Source: CAILZL01 sp049840395
Lineage (GTDB): Bacteria; Pseudomonadota; Gammaproteobacteria; Steroidobacterales; Steroidobacteraceae
Assembly (NCBI GenBank): GCA_049840395.1
Contig: JASGLD010000001.1
Span: 806,001-870,000 of the forward strand
Direction of reading: 5' to 3'
DNA: 64,000 nt
Part shown: positions 25,535 through 34,330 of the stretch, piece after piece
How positions within the stretch are numbered: position 1 is the first letter of the stretch
Layout of the letters: each line of letters opens with the position of its first letter
Program-made: the position numbers and the translations under genes
The notes under the pieces: generated by a model
Seen by the model: only the letters and a program-made list of their open reading frames with translations
Databases searched by the model: none
What the model was told of the DNA's origin: nothing

Positions 25535-26668
25535 TCAAATCGGCGCGGCGACTACTTCCAGCATTCTGGCCGTCAGTGCCATGGCATCGCCGGCGCGTTC
25601 GGGATGCTGTTCCCATTCACCGATTTTCAATGAGCTTTCCACGATGAAACGGCAGCGCTCGTAGCGGCGCTGCATGAACTCATCGAATAAGGCCGGTAAC
25701 GACGCATTACGTGCCAGCAACTCGCCCAATACCACGGCATCTTCGACTGCCTGTGCCGAGCCCTGGCCCAGATGCGGTGTGGTGGCATGCACGGCATCAC
25801 CGATCAGTATCACGCGTCCACGATACCAAGGGGGTGGCAGACTCAATGACTCCAGCGGTCGATACACCACCTGTGAGGCATCGACGATTTGATCGCGCAA
25901 TCTGGCCACCATGCCGGTGCAGCCATTGAGGCGGTCACGAAAAATATTCGCCAGTTGATCTTGTGGATGTCTGGGATTGCCGGGCTCGGCCTGCACCAGC
26001 CAGATATAACCTGTGCTTTGGGTGAGAGGAATGAAGCCACAGGTGCCGAACGGCAACCCCACGCCGCGACAGTTGATGGCATGCGTCAATTCAGGCGGGC
26101 GCGCCACGTTGTAACGCCAGGTGCCCTGCCCGGTGAAACGCGGTTGATGTTCCGTGCCGAATAGATGCGCACGCACCTGCGAATAAATGCCATCGGCGCC
26201 GATCACGATGTCGTATTCGCCGCGAGTGCCATCGGTGAAGGTCACATGCACCGCGGTATCGTCCTGTTCGATGTGCGTGAAGCTGGTGCCTTGTCGTATC
26301 TGCGCACCGGCTTCTCTGGCCGCATCGAACAATACCTTGTGCAATGCCGGACGGGTCAGCCCCAGACGTGCCGGATAGTTGGGACCTGCCAGCCTATCGC
26401 TTTGCAGCGTTTTCAAATGATTGCCATGTAGATCTTGAAAGGTGACATGGCCAAATGGATAACCCACCGCCACAGCTTGATCGGCAATGCCCAAGGCAGT
26501 CATGGCGCGGATGAAGTTGGCCTGCACCACGATGCCGATGTGGTAGACCTTCCAGTCCTGATGGATTTCGGCCACTTCGGTTTTGATGCCGAGTTTCGCT
26601 AAGGCGATAGCGGCAGAGAGACCGCCGATGCCGCCGCCGATGATTAGTGCATTACGAACTGCGTGCAT
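25535..26668 (-). CDS. FAD-dependent aromatic monooxygenase (salicylate hydroxylase-like)
   Basis: A class A flavoprotein monooxygenase of 377 aa that uses NAD(P)H and O2 to hydroxylate an aromatic ring. Motifs in order are the FAD dinucleotide fold (IIGGGIGGLSAAIALAKLG), the DG motif region (YDIVIGADGIYSQVR) and the GD motif (LIGDAVHATTPHLGQGSAQAVED). The spacing is that of the salicylate / 3-hydroxybenzoate hydroxylase group. The MFS transporter gene lies upstream on the same strand, separated by a repeat doublet. The transporter could import the monooxygenase's aromatic acid substrate. The exact substrate cannot be assigned. Confidence 0.88.
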   Translation of the reverse strand: MHAVRNALIIGGGIGGLSAAIALAKLGIKTEVAEIHQDWKVYHIGIVVQANFIRAMTALGIADQAVAVGYPFGHVTFQDLHGNHLKTLQSDRLAGPNYPARLGLTRPALHKVLFDAAREAGAQIRQGTSFTHIEQDDTAVHVTFTDGTRGEYDIVIGADGIYSQVRAHLFGTEHQPRFTGQGTWRYNVARPPELTHAINCRGVGLPFGTCGFIPLTQSTGYIWLVQAEPGNPRHPQDQLANIFRDRLNGCTGMVARLRDQIVDASQVVYRPLESLSLPPPWYRGRVILIGDAVHATTPHLGQGSAQAVEDAVVLGELLARNASLPALFDEFMQRRYERCRFIVESSLKIGEWEQHPERAGDAMALTARMLEVVAAPI

Positions 26669-26696
26669 GGGTTAGGGAGTTCGAAGAAATGAGGAA

Positions 26697-26738
26697 TGCC
26701 CCCACCCTAACCCTCCCCCGTGGAACGGGGGAGGGGAC
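26697..26738. repeat. Family 3 repeat, left half of an inverted doublet
   Basis: The CCCCCACCCTAACC plus CCTCCCCCGT hairpin unit in forward orientation. It pairs with the reversed unit at 26858-26898, so the two form a doublet spanning about 200 bases. Confidence 0.85.
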
Positions 26739-26857
26739 TGGAGGTGTTGCGCTGAAGGTGAGTTCTACACATAGTTTTAACTGCTTCAGTTAAGAGAGGT
26801 TGGATGCATTCAAGAAAGTGGTGATATGGGTTCAAGCAGTAGCAGATGTTTTATTTT

Positions 26858-26898
26858 TAACCCTCCCCCGTTCGACGGGGGAGGGCAGGGTGGGGGCA
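26858..26898. repeat. Family 3 repeat, right half of an inverted doublet
   Basis: The reverse-oriented unit (CCCTCCCCCGTTCGACGGGG followed by GGGTGGGGGCA). Nearly identical to the copy at 42951-42991. It ends ten bases before the MFS gene's stop. Confidence 0.85.
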
Positions 26899-26907
26899 TC
26901 TTAAAAA

Positions 26908-28185
26908 TCAATGCGCAGCAACACGTTCATACCGATACCGTCCCAGCGATGCCAGCAACAACATCACGCCTGTCATCGCACACAGCAGCACATAGCGCAT
27001 GGGTCCATAGTTACCGTAGTCATCATGCACGATGCCCATGGAGAGCAAACCAAGTCCCACGCCCACATTGGCACCGGCCATGATGATGCTGAAAATCGCA
27101 CCATAGTTTTTCAGGCCAAAGAAGCGCGATACCAGGTAGGCGCCGATACCGAATTCCGAACCTTGTCCCAAGCCCAACATCATGGCGCCAGGAATCAGTA
27201 ATGCCGTGGAGGTGGTGGTGTGGATGACGCCCACACCCGCCATGGCGATCAGGAAAAACGGCAGGGCAATCTTGGGAGAGTTGAAACGATCCAGCAGAAA
27301 GCCCGAGGACAATTGTCCGATCATGCCGCCGATGTACACGGCCGAGATGGCATTGGCGGCGTTCTGCGGACTGAAGCCGCGTTCGGTCAGCATGGGAAAG
27401 CTGTGCGCAATGGTGCCGACAATCGCCATCGGCGATAAGGTCAAGGCTATGACAATGGTCCAGAGCGTGCGCGTGCGCAAAGCCTCCTTCCAGGTCAATC
27501 CAACATGATGGTGGGCGTGCTCATCGACTGTGGCGGGTGCAACCGCCGTAGCCGCTGCCGTGTCCGCGCTGCCATGCAATTCGCTCTCAGCTTGTTTGCG
27601 CTGCGGCTCGCGCAGGAAGAAGTACATGATGGGCAGGCCGTAGAGCAGGATGATGCAGCCCATGCCCACATAACCCATGCGCCAGCCATCGTCGCGAATC
27701 CAGATGCGCACGAACTGCGGCACGATGGCCGCGCCCAGGCTGGAACCGGCGGCGATCATGCAGCCGATGACGATGCCGCGATAACGGTCGAACCACATCG
27801 ACACCACCTTGGTATAGGCGGTGTAGGTGTGCACGGAACCGCAGGCGCCGATGATTCCGAACAGTAGAAGCAGCTGCCAAAGTGCGTGTACACCCCACAT
27901 GGCGAACTGGCACAGTCCAAACGCCAACACGACGGGCAGCGCCACGGCGCGCACGCCCCAGCGGTCCATGGCGCGACCGCTGAACGGCAGCAGCAGGGCG
28001 ACGATCCAGGGCGGTACCAGCATGATCGCCGAGTAGGTGGTGCGGCTGATGCCGAAGTCGCTGGTAATGGGTTCGATGAACAGGCTGGCGGTCGCCGACA
28101 CCATCGGCGTCGTGCCGATAAACATGCCCACAGAAGCGGCCGCCGCCGCTGTCATCGACGCGCGCGTAAACTCGTGGTGGCGCAA
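26908..28185 (-). CDS. MFS transporter (oxalate/formate antiporter-like group)
   Basis: A twelve-helix major facilitator of 425 aa. It has regularly spaced hydrophobic segments and the cytoplasmic loop motif GRAMDRWG after helix 2. A central hydrophilic loop contains EQ/HHH-rich sequence (EHAHHHVGLTWKEALRT). The gene reads from a TTG with GGGGGA upstream; an ATG ten codons in (28155) is the alternative. It is divergent from a LysR regulator gene, with a palindromic candidate operator between them. A monocarboxylate or aromatic acid substrate is plausible given the adjoining monooxygenase, but this is inference. Confidence 0.88.
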   Translation of the reverse strand: MRHHEFTRASMTAAAAASVGMFIGTTPMVSATASLFIEPITSDFGISRTTYSAIMLVPPWIVALLLPFSGRAMDRWGVRAVALPVVLAFGLCQFAMWGVHALWQLLLLFGIIGACGSVHTYTAYTKVVSMWFDRYRGIVIGCMIAAGSSLGAAIVPQFVRIWIRDDGWRMGYVGMGCIILLYGLPIMYFFLREPQRKQAESELHGSADTAAATAVAPATVDEHAHHHVGLTWKEALRTRTLWTIVIALTLSPMAIVGTIAHSFPMLTERGFSPQNAANAISAVYIGGMIGQLSSGFLLDRFNSPKIALPFFLIAMAGVGVIHTTTSTALLIPGAMMLGLGQGSEFGIGAYLVSRFFGLKNYGAIFSIIMAGANVGVGLGLLSMGIVHDDYGNYGPMRYVLLCAMTGVMLLLASLGRYRYERVAAH

Positions 28186-28374
28186 GGTTAGTCCCCCGTT
28201 TTATTGTGGGTGTATCTAACGCCTGTTTGTCACGGCAGGGAAATCGCCTGTGTTTATTCGAGTATCAATACTGCGAATGGCGAGCCGGCCGCCATCAAAT
28301 AGGCTGGGATAAGGCTGCCTTGGGATCGGTTCGAATATTAACAGCCTGATCGTATAGGTTGGGAGCGGGGGCTT
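28186..28374. promoter_or_regulatory. Divergent promoter region with candidate LysR operator (28256-28278)
   Basis: The region separates the MFS and LysR genes. Near its middle is an inverted repeat: ATTCG-AGTAT, CA, ATACT-GCGAAT, with one bulged base. This suits a LysR-type dimer site in both dyad character and position between divergent genes. The likely effect is control of the MFS gene and of the regulator itself. Confidence 0.55.
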
Positions 28375-29286
28375 ATGAAGACGCTGGCGTCGGTGGATTT
28401 GAATCTATTGGTGGCTTTCGATGCGTTGATTACCGAAAGGCATGTCACGCGCGCCGCCGCCAAGGTGTGGCGTACCCAACCGGCGCTGAGTCACTCGCTG
28501 CGCCGTCTGCGCGAAATGTTCGAGGACGACATTCTGGTGCCCACCGCCGATGGTATGCAGCCGACTGAACGCGCGTTGGAAATCCACCAGGAAGTCAGCG
28601 AACTATTGATTCGTCTGCAGGCCACGTTGTCCGGACCGACCACTTTCGATCCTGCTACCTCGACCCGTAATTTCAAACTGGCCATGTCGGATTCGGTGGC
28701 GCATCTGGTGCTGCCGCGGCTCACGCCGACGCTGCGTCAGGAAGCGCCCGGAGTTCAGCTGCGCATCACGCGCTGCGCGTCAGTGGAAGGCTTGACGCAG
28801 ATTATTCATGGCGAATCGGAGTTGGGTGTGGGGGTGTATTCCTCGCCCAGTGCGGGCCTGCAAACTCGTGATTTGCCTCTGGCTTTGCAACGCTACGCGG
28901 TGGCCGATGCCAATAACCCGCGTTTGCAGAATGGCACCATGAATATGGAGGACTACCTGGCTGCGCCGCATGTGGCCGTGTCACTGGATGCCGGTCCCGG
29001 TCGACAAACCGACACCGTGCTTCCCGTGTTGGGATTGAAGCGCCAGGTGGTGATGGTACTGCCCAGTTTCACCCTGGTGCCGGCCGTGGTGCGTGGCACC
29101 GATCTGGTTGGTCATTGCAGCCGCTGCATGATCGAGCATCTGGATTATCGCCACGAGCTGGCCGTATTCGAACCGCCGGTGCCGCTGCCGCATGACACGG
29201 TGCGTGCGGTGTGGCGTCGCTCGGGATCGGATGATGCCGGTCTGCGGTGGTTGATCGAGTTGATTGTCAGGACAGTGGCGCACTAA
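28375..29286 (+). CDS. LysR-family transcriptional regulator
   Basis: A 303-aa LysR-type regulator of normal length. The N-terminal winged helix-turn-helix spans about residues 5-65 (DLNLLVAFDALITERHVTRA, then QPALSHSLRRLREMFEDDIL). A linker and a periplasmic-binding-protein-like effector domain follow (from about 90). The fold resembles the NodD/NahR-like subgroup by the DLNLL beginning and the FKLAMSD strand. A purine-rich tract GGGAGCGGGGG precedes the ATG. It probably controls the divergent MFS gene and perhaps the cupin/decarboxylase genes downstream. Confidence 0.93.
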   Translation: MKTLASVDLNLLVAFDALITERHVTRAAAKVWRTQPALSHSLRRLREMFEDDILVPTADGMQPTERALEIHQEVSELLIRLQATLSGPTTFDPATSTRNFKLAMSDSVAHLVLPRLTPTLRQEAPGVQLRITRCASVEGLTQIIHGESELGVGVYSSPSAGLQTRDLPLALQRYAVADANNPRLQNGTMNMEDYLAAPHVAVSLDAGPGRQTDTVLPVLGLKRQVVMVLPSFTLVPAVVRGTDLVGHCSRCMIEHLDYRHELAVFEPPVPLPHDTVRAVWRRSGSDDAGLRWLIELIVRTVAH

Positions 29287-29452
29287 GGGGTTGGTCAGCG
29301 TCCTCGCCAAGGTCTTTTGCCTCGTCCATATCAACCAATTTGATACAGGCATTCGGCCAATGAATTTCCGGTGATTCGTCACCGGGAATAGACTCGCCAC
29401 TCTGAATTCATGACTGTGGGTGCAATCCCAGTCGAAGCCCAGTGGAGTGAAG

Positions 29453-30025
29453 ATGACCTTTGCAGTGCGACGCATCGTCACCGGACATGATGAGACCGGC
29501 AAGTCCATCATCGTCTCCGAAGGTACGCCGCCGAATGTGCTGACCAAGGGCACGGGCGTGGATTTCATCGAGCTGTGGCATACCCGCGGCGCGCCCACCC
29601 ACATCAAGGCCATCGAAGCCGAACCCACCAATGGTCCATTGATCACCGCGCCGCCGGAGATGGGCACGCGTTTTCGCATCAATGTGCTGGAGCCATTTCA
29701 CTTTCATAAGTTGCCACCCAGCACCGATGGTCGTGCGCCCGGCATGCACCGGACGCGTTCGGTGGACTACGGCATCGTGCTATCCGGCGAGGTGTACCTG
29801 GTGCTGGATGACAGTGAAAGATTGCTCAAGCCGGGCGATGTGGTGATTCAACGCGGTACGGATCATGCCTGGGAAAACCGTTCCAATGCGCCAGCGGTGA
29901 TTGCTTTCATTTTGATTGATGGTCAGTTCGATACCGGCTTGCATGAGGCTTTGGTTAAGAACGAACGCATGGCTTCGTACAACGCCAAGTTAGCCGTGCA
30001 TCAGGCTGTGCAAAAGCAATCGTAG
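29453..30025 (+). CDS. Cupin-domain protein (190 aa)
   Basis: A single-cupin protein. The start at 29453 is set by GGAGTGAAG. The cupin region lies at about residues 100-165, with motif 1 reading HRTRSVDYGIVLSGE and motif 2 PGDVVIQRGTDHAW. Motif 2 keeps its His. Motif 1 departs from the HxH...E pattern (HxT, with no matching Glu), so metal binding may be weak or different. Related proteins act as dioxygenase-like or isomerase enzymes, or as ligand-binding modules. It is followed after 43 bases by an acetoacetate-decarboxylase-like gene, and the two probably form an operon under the LysR regulator. Confidence 0.8.
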   Translation: MTFAVRRIVTGHDETGKSIIVSEGTPPNVLTKGTGVDFIELWHTRGAPTHIKAIEAEPTNGPLITAPPEMGTRFRINVLEPFHFHKLPPSTDGRAPGMHRTRSVDYGIVLSGEVYLVLDDSERLLKPGDVVIQRGTDHAWENRSNAPAVIAFILIDGQFDTGLHEALVKNERMASYNAKLAVHQAVQKQS

Positions 30026-30068
30026 TTCTGTAATCAGCTATCGAATCACATAGAAGTCGGAGTCAGTC

Positions 30069-30890
30069 ATGGTGTTCGATCCCAAGCGCGGTAACTATTA
30101 CCGCATGCCCATTTTCTTCGGTCCGACGCCGGGACCGCGGCAATGGCCGGATACGTTGCAATGCGATTTCAATGTGGCGCCCAAGCGTCGCATCATCGGC
30201 GCCAGCTTCTTGAGCAATGCGGATCAATTGCAATCGTTCCTGCCCACTTGCTTCACGTTGTGGGGCGAGCCCGTTGTCACTGTGGAAGCGCAGTACATCA
30301 CCGAGATCGGCTGGCTGGCCGGACGCGGTTACAACATGTGCGATGTGAAATTCAATGTGGTGTACCAGGGTGCCGGTAAACCGGTGCATGGCACGCTGGT
30401 GCTGGTGCGCTTCGAAAGCCTGTGCGATCCCATTCTCAGCGGTCGCGAAGAACTGGGGCATAACAAGCTATGGTGCGATATTCCAGAATTAAAGATTCTG
30501 GATGGCCGTTACTCTTTCAGCTTGAGTTGGTTGGGTTATCAGTTCCTGCATGTGTCGGTGAGTAACTTGAAGCCGGTTGAACAGGCATCAAAGCCTAATC
30601 CACAGCATCAAGGTTTGTTGTCGTACAAGTACATTCCCAAGACCGGCGAGTGGGGTGTGGCTGATGTCGAATACGCAACGCTGACGCCGCCCGCGCAGAC
30701 TGGCAAGACTCTGAGTTCATTGAAGGGTGAGGGCAATATTGCTTTCGTCAAATCCACCTGGCAGGACCTGCCGACGTTGCATCACTTAGTGAATGCTTTT
30801 GAGTCGTTGGAAAATCATGGCTGGCGCGGTGGTTACTTGCAGGATGCGGAAGGTGGGCATTCTGCGGCGGCGACTTACAAGTTGGATTGA
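30069..30890 (+). CDS. Acetoacetate-decarboxylase-family protein (273 aa)
   Basis: A member of the ADC superfamily, whose enzymes use a Schiff-base lysine to decarboxylate or aldol-cleave beta-keto acids. GGAG precedes the ATG. The active-site segment GREELGHNKLWCDI corresponds to the family's GREExGxPK region, in which one Lys remains at the catalytic place. The N-terminus (YYRMPIFFGPTPGPRQ) and the C-terminal beta strands also fit. Family members outside clostridia often have other substrates, so the reaction is open. The neighbouring cupin gene suggests a shared ring-cleavage or keto-acid step. A family 3 doublet follows. Confidence 0.82.
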   Translation: MVFDPKRGNYYRMPIFFGPTPGPRQWPDTLQCDFNVAPKRRIIGASFLSNADQLQSFLPTCFTLWGEPVVTVEAQYITEIGWLAGRGYNMCDVKFNVVYQGAGKPVHGTLVLVRFESLCDPILSGREELGHNKLWCDIPELKILDGRYSFSLSWLGYQFLHVSVSNLKPVEQASKPNPQHQGLLSYKYIPKTGEWGVADVEYATLTPPAQTGKTLSSLKGEGNIAFVKSTWQDLPTLHHLVNAFESLENHGWRGGYLQDAEGGHSAAATYKLD

Positions 30891-30906
30891 TTGTTGTGCC
30901 TGCTCT

Positions 30907-30946
30907 TGCCCCCACCCCAACCCTCCCCCGTGGAACGGGGGAGGGA
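30907..30946. repeat. Family 3 repeat, left half of an inverted doublet
   Basis: Forward-oriented unit (CCCCCACCCCAACC plus CCTCCCCCGT hairpin). It pairs with the reverse unit at 31042-31082 across a gap of about 95 bases. Confidence 0.85.
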
Positions 30947-31041
30947 GTATGAGTCAGCCCTCAATGTGTCTATTCATATGCGGGCATGAACTGGAAAGGG
31001 AACGAAGGCACATTCGTTTGAAAGAGAGCCGCTTACTTTGA

Positions 31042-31082
31042 TTCCCTCCCCCGTTCCACGGTGGAGGGCTAGGGTGGGGGCC
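31042..31082. repeat. Family 3 repeat, right half of an inverted doublet
   Basis: Reverse-oriented unit with one stem change (CCGTTCCACGGTGGAGGG). It sits 54 bases before the aldehyde dehydrogenase start, in its probable promoter or leader. Confidence 0.8.
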
Positions 31083-31136
31083 TGCGATGTTTCATTTTGC
31101 TAAACGCTAAAAGCGTTAACAGGATTCAGATAAACC

Positions 31137-32597
31137 ATGTCGAGCACACCAGTGAACACACCAGTAAGTGCACAAGTGCAATTGTTGATCGATGGCAAGT
31201 GGCGCAATGGCGCGAACGGCCAAACCAAACCCATCATCAATCCCGCCACCGAACAACAGATCGGCACGCTTGCTGTTGCAGAGACGGCCGATCTGCTCGA
31301 CGCCGCACGTGCGGCACAGAAAGCCTTTCGCGGCTGGGCCGATACCTCGCCTTTGGATCGGGCCAACATGCTGCGTGGCACCGCAACGCTGTTGCGTCAG
31401 CGTGCTGCCGAGATCGCCAAAGTCATCACCGCCGAGAATGGCAAGACGCTGGCCGAAGCCAATGTTGAAGTGAACTGGGCCGCCGAGTTCTTCGATTGGT
31501 TTGCGGAGGAAGGGCGTCGTACCTATGGCCGTGAAGTGCCGGCGCGCTTGCAGGGTATGCGGCAAGTGGTGACACGCGAACCTGTGGGGCCGGTGTTGTT
31601 GTTGTCGCCGTGGAACTGGCCATTGATTACTGCCACCAAGAAAGTGTCGGCCGCATTGGCTGCTGGTTGCAGCATCGTGCTCAAGCCGGCCGAGGAAACG
31701 CCTTCGGCATTGGTGCATCTGGCCAATGCCTTGATGGACTCGGGTTTGCCGCCCGGTGTGTTCAATCTGGTGTACGGCAATCCGGCGCATATTTCGCAAA
31801 CACTGATCGATGCCCCGGAGATTCGTAAAGTGGCGTTCACCGGTTCAGTGCCCGTGGGTCGCTTGCTCAGCGAACAGGCAGCGCGCCATCTCAAGCCCAT
31901 CAGCTTGGAGCTGGGTGGTCATGCTCCCGTGATCATTTTTGAGGACGCCGATATTGAGAGCGCAGTGAAGAAGATCATGCCGATTAAGTTCCGCACCTGC
32001 GGTCAGGTGTGCAGTTCGCCGACGCGTTTCTTCGTACATCAATCGCAGATCAAACGTTTCTCGGAATTGCTTGCCGAAGGCGCATCGCGTCTGAAAGTGG
32101 GTAATGGCGCTGAAGCAGGCACCGAGATGGGCCCATTGGTGACTGCACGACGTTTGGCCAGCGTGACTGCCTTGGTGGAAGACGCAGTGAAAGCCGGTGC
32201 GCACATCGTTACCGGTGGCAAGCGCATTGGTGACAAGGGTTACTTCTTCGCGCCGACGGTAATGACCAACGTCAACGACAGTGCCGCCATCATGCACGAA
32301 GAACCCTTCGGTCCCGTGGTGCCGATGACGGCCTTCAATACTTATGAAGAAGTGGTGGCGCGCGCCAACAGCGTGGATCTTGGCTTGGCGGCCTATGCTT
32401 TCACCAGTTCACTGGCCACCGCACGTCGCATCGGTCGCGATCTCGATTGCGGTGTGGTGGGCATTAACACTCTCGGTGTGTCTACCGTGGAAGCGCCCTT
32501 CGGTGGTTTCAAGAATAGCGGTCACGGTAAGGAAGGCGGCATTGAAGGTCTGGATTCTTACCTGGTGTCGAAGTACGTGGTGGAAGCGATTTCATAA
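31137..32597 (+). CDS. NAD(P)-dependent aldehyde dehydrogenase (succinate-semialdehyde type)
   Basis: A 486-aa ALDH-superfamily enzyme that oxidises an aldehyde to the acid. The conserved pieces are the cofactor region SPWNWPLITATKKVSAALAA, the general-base Glu in LELGGHAPVI, and the catalytic Cys in GQVCSSPTR. The PFGGFKNSG-like ending (FGGFKNSGHGKEGG) is also present. Overall wording is closest to the succinate-semialdehyde / vanillin-type dehydrogenases. A weak GGA lies upstream of the ATG. The next gene, a flavin oxidase, follows after 41 bases with a hairpin between them. An aldehyde formed by the oxidase could be its substrate, but this is inference. Confidence 0.9.
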   Translation: MSSTPVNTPVSAQVQLLIDGKWRNGANGQTKPIINPATEQQIGTLAVAETADLLDAARAAQKAFRGWADTSPLDRANMLRGTATLLRQRAAEIAKVITAENGKTLAEANVEVNWAAEFFDWFAEEGRRTYGREVPARLQGMRQVVTREPVGPVLLLSPWNWPLITATKKVSAALAAGCSIVLKPAEETPSALVHLANALMDSGLPPGVFNLVYGNPAHISQTLIDAPEIRKVAFTGSVPVGRLLSEQAARHLKPISLELGGHAPVIIFEDADIESAVKKIMPIKFRTCGQVCSSPTRFFVHQSQIKRFSELLAEGASRLKVGNGAEAGTEMGPLVTARRLASVTALVEDAVKAGAHIVTGGKRIGDKGYFFAPTVMTNVNDSAAIMHEEPFGPVVPMTAFNTYEEVVARANSVDLGLAAYAFTSSLATARRIGRDLDCGVVGINTLGVSTVEAPFGGFKNSGHGKEGGIEGLDSYLVSKYVVEAIS

Positions 32598-32606
32598 CAA
32601 GCAGAG

Positions 32607-32627
32607 GCAGCTGTATTGAGCAGCTGC
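32607..32627 (+). other. Intercistronic hairpin
   Basis: A 7-bp perfect stem (GCAGCTG / CAGCTGC) with a seven-base loop lies between the aldehyde dehydrogenase and oxidase genes. It has no T run. It may modulate readthrough or message decay between the two genes. Confidence 0.4.
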
Positions 32628-32638
32628 ACGGGGGCGAT

Positions 32639-34141
32639 ATGAAACAAAAAGACACTCACGACCGGCAACAGTTGCTGCGTCGTGAATTTCTTAAAGGCGC
32701 TAGCTGGCTAACTGGCGCAGTGTTAATCGGCCAGAACGGCTTGATCAGTGAAGTGCTGGGTGCGGATGCAGCTGGCGCAATCAAGTCGCAGAACATTAGC
32801 GGCCTCTCGGGTACACCCATATGGCGCGGCGACAGTGCTTATGAAGTGGCGCGTCAGAATGCCATGTGGGTTGGGAATAAGCCCAATCGTTTTCCGTCAG
32901 TCATCGTGTTTCCAAAAGACGAGAAGGATGTGGCTGCGGCCATCAAGTTCGCGGCGCGCAATCGCATCAAAGTCGGTGCGCGTTCCGGTGGACATAGCTG
33001 GGCTGCGCCGCATGTGCAGAATGGTTCGATGTTGATTGATCTGTCCGCATGGAATACCGCCGTTGTGGACGCGAAAAACAAAACCGCATGGGTGCAACCT
33101 GCAGTACGCAGTCAGGATTTCGCCAATGCTTTAAAGCCGCATCAACTGGCCTTTCCTACCGGGCACAATCCCGACGTAGCCTTGGGTGGGTTCCTGTTAT
33201 GCGGTGGCTTCGGTCGCAACAGTCGGCAATGGGGCATCGGTTGCCAGAACATACTTGAGGTCGAATGCGTTAACGCGAAAGGTGAATTGATTCGCGCCAC
33301 TGACAAACGCAATGCCGACTACTTCTGGGCAGCCTGCGGCGGTGGCGCCGCTGTTCCCGCGGTAGTGACGCGTTTGAAGGTACGTGTTTATGACTTGCCC
33401 AAGGTCATCCACCAACGTGTGTACGTCTATGACATGCAGGACTTCGAGACGGTAGTGCGCTGGGCCATTGAAGTGATGCCGCAATTGCCCGACTACGTCG
33501 AGCCCATGGTGTATCGACGACGTTACGATGAAGCCACCGGCGGTTGGGCCGATGACACGATTCAGATCATTGCGGTGAGCTTCGGTGACAGCGTGGAAAA
33601 AGTGGAAGCGGGTCTGGCGCCGCTGGATACTTGTCCGGCGCTATCGCGTGTCAAATCAAAATCATTCAAAGACATCACGCTGGATCAAGCCTTTGAACGT
33701 TCCAATGGCGTCGATCCCAAGGGCATTCGTTTTGCCGTGGATGGCATGTGGAGCGATGCCGATGCCGCGCAGCTGGCTGCGGCGTTGAAGCCCATGTATG
33801 AAACCGTGCCCACACCACGCACCTACATTTACTTCGCCATGTGGGGACCGGTGAAGCCGGCAGCAGATCTCGCCATGTCCATGCAGGCACGCGTGTACGT
33901 GGCGGCGCATACGCGCTGGGACAAACCCGAAGACGACGCCAGGATGTATGCCTGGGCCACCGAGCACATGCGCCGCCTTGAGCCGCTGTCCATCGGCAGC
34001 AAGCTCAATGACGATTCGATGGTGAGGCGCAAGTCGCGGTATTTCTCGCAAGCGGCGGAGCAGCGTCTCGCCGCAATACGCAAACGCTACGATCCTGATG
34101 GCGTGTTCCAGGGGTTCCTTGAATTGGGTGCGCCGGTTTAG
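32639..34141 (+). CDS. Tat-exported berberine-bridge-type FAD oxidase
   Basis: A flavoprotein oxidase of 500 aa in the BBE-like branch of the FAD-linked (VAO) family. The leader LLRREFLKGAS is a strong twin-arginine motif, so the enzyme is folded with its FAD and then exported. The FAD-binding domain shows ARSGGHSWAA, with the His that usually binds FAD covalently, and the FLLCGGFGRNSRQWGIG segment. The C-terminal BBE motif is RYDPDGVFQGF. Substrates in the family include sugars, lignin-type alcohols and alkaloids. GGGGGCGAT precedes the ATG. Sharing an operon with the aldehyde dehydrogenase would suit alcohol-to-acid oxidation across the membrane. Confidence 0.88.
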   Translation: MKQKDTHDRQQLLRREFLKGASWLTGAVLIGQNGLISEVLGADAAGAIKSQNISGLSGTPIWRGDSAYEVARQNAMWVGNKPNRFPSVIVFPKDEKDVAAAIKFAARNRIKVGARSGGHSWAAPHVQNGSMLIDLSAWNTAVVDAKNKTAWVQPAVRSQDFANALKPHQLAFPTGHNPDVALGGFLLCGGFGRNSRQWGIGCQNILEVECVNAKGELIRATDKRNADYFWAACGGGAAVPAVVTRLKVRVYDLPKVIHQRVYVYDMQDFETVVRWAIEVMPQLPDYVEPMVYRRRYDEATGGWADDTIQIIAVSFGDSVEKVEAGLAPLDTCPALSRVKSKSFKDITLDQAFERSNGVDPKGIRFAVDGMWSDADAAQLAAALKPMYETVPTPRTYIYFAMWGPVKPAADLAMSMQARVYVAAHTRWDKPEDDARMYAWATEHMRRLEPLSIGSKLNDDSMVRRKSRYFSQAAEQRLAAIRKRYDPDGVFQGFLELGAPV

Positions 34142-34178
34142 TGACAGCCGGTCTCATTTGAACCAACGGCGTACCTGC

Positions 34179-34241
34179 TTTGTAGGTCGGGTTTTATACC
34201 CGACATTCCGAAGATGTCGGGTATAAAACCCGACCTACAAA
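34179..34241. repeat. Palindromic repeat, family 1 (long form)
   Basis: A long perfect palindrome with arms of about 27 bases starting TGTAGGTCGGGTTTTATACC. Its centre is the reverse complement of the centre of the copy at 24951. It lies after the oxidase gene and could serve as its terminator. Confidence 0.9.
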
Positions 34242-34302
34242 ATTGATCTGATCATCCGAACGTTATGTCCGTGTGTCCGGGTGACAAGAATCGCAAAGTG
34301 AC

Positions 34303-34330
34303 TTGAGCCCTTACGGGGTTGGCATATATT
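34303..34330 (+). promoter_or_regulatory. Candidate sigma-70 promoter of the DUF4142-like gene
   Basis: TTGAGC (34303-34308) and TATATT (34325-34330) are separated by 16 bases. They lie about 50 bases before the ATG, immediately in front of an inverted repeat. Confidence 0.5.

Noticed and set aside
24951..34241. The two long family 1 palindromes as inverted ends of an insertion sequence
   Set aside because: No transposase lies between them, the interval holds ordinary catabolic genes, and similar palindromes occur elsewhere singly.
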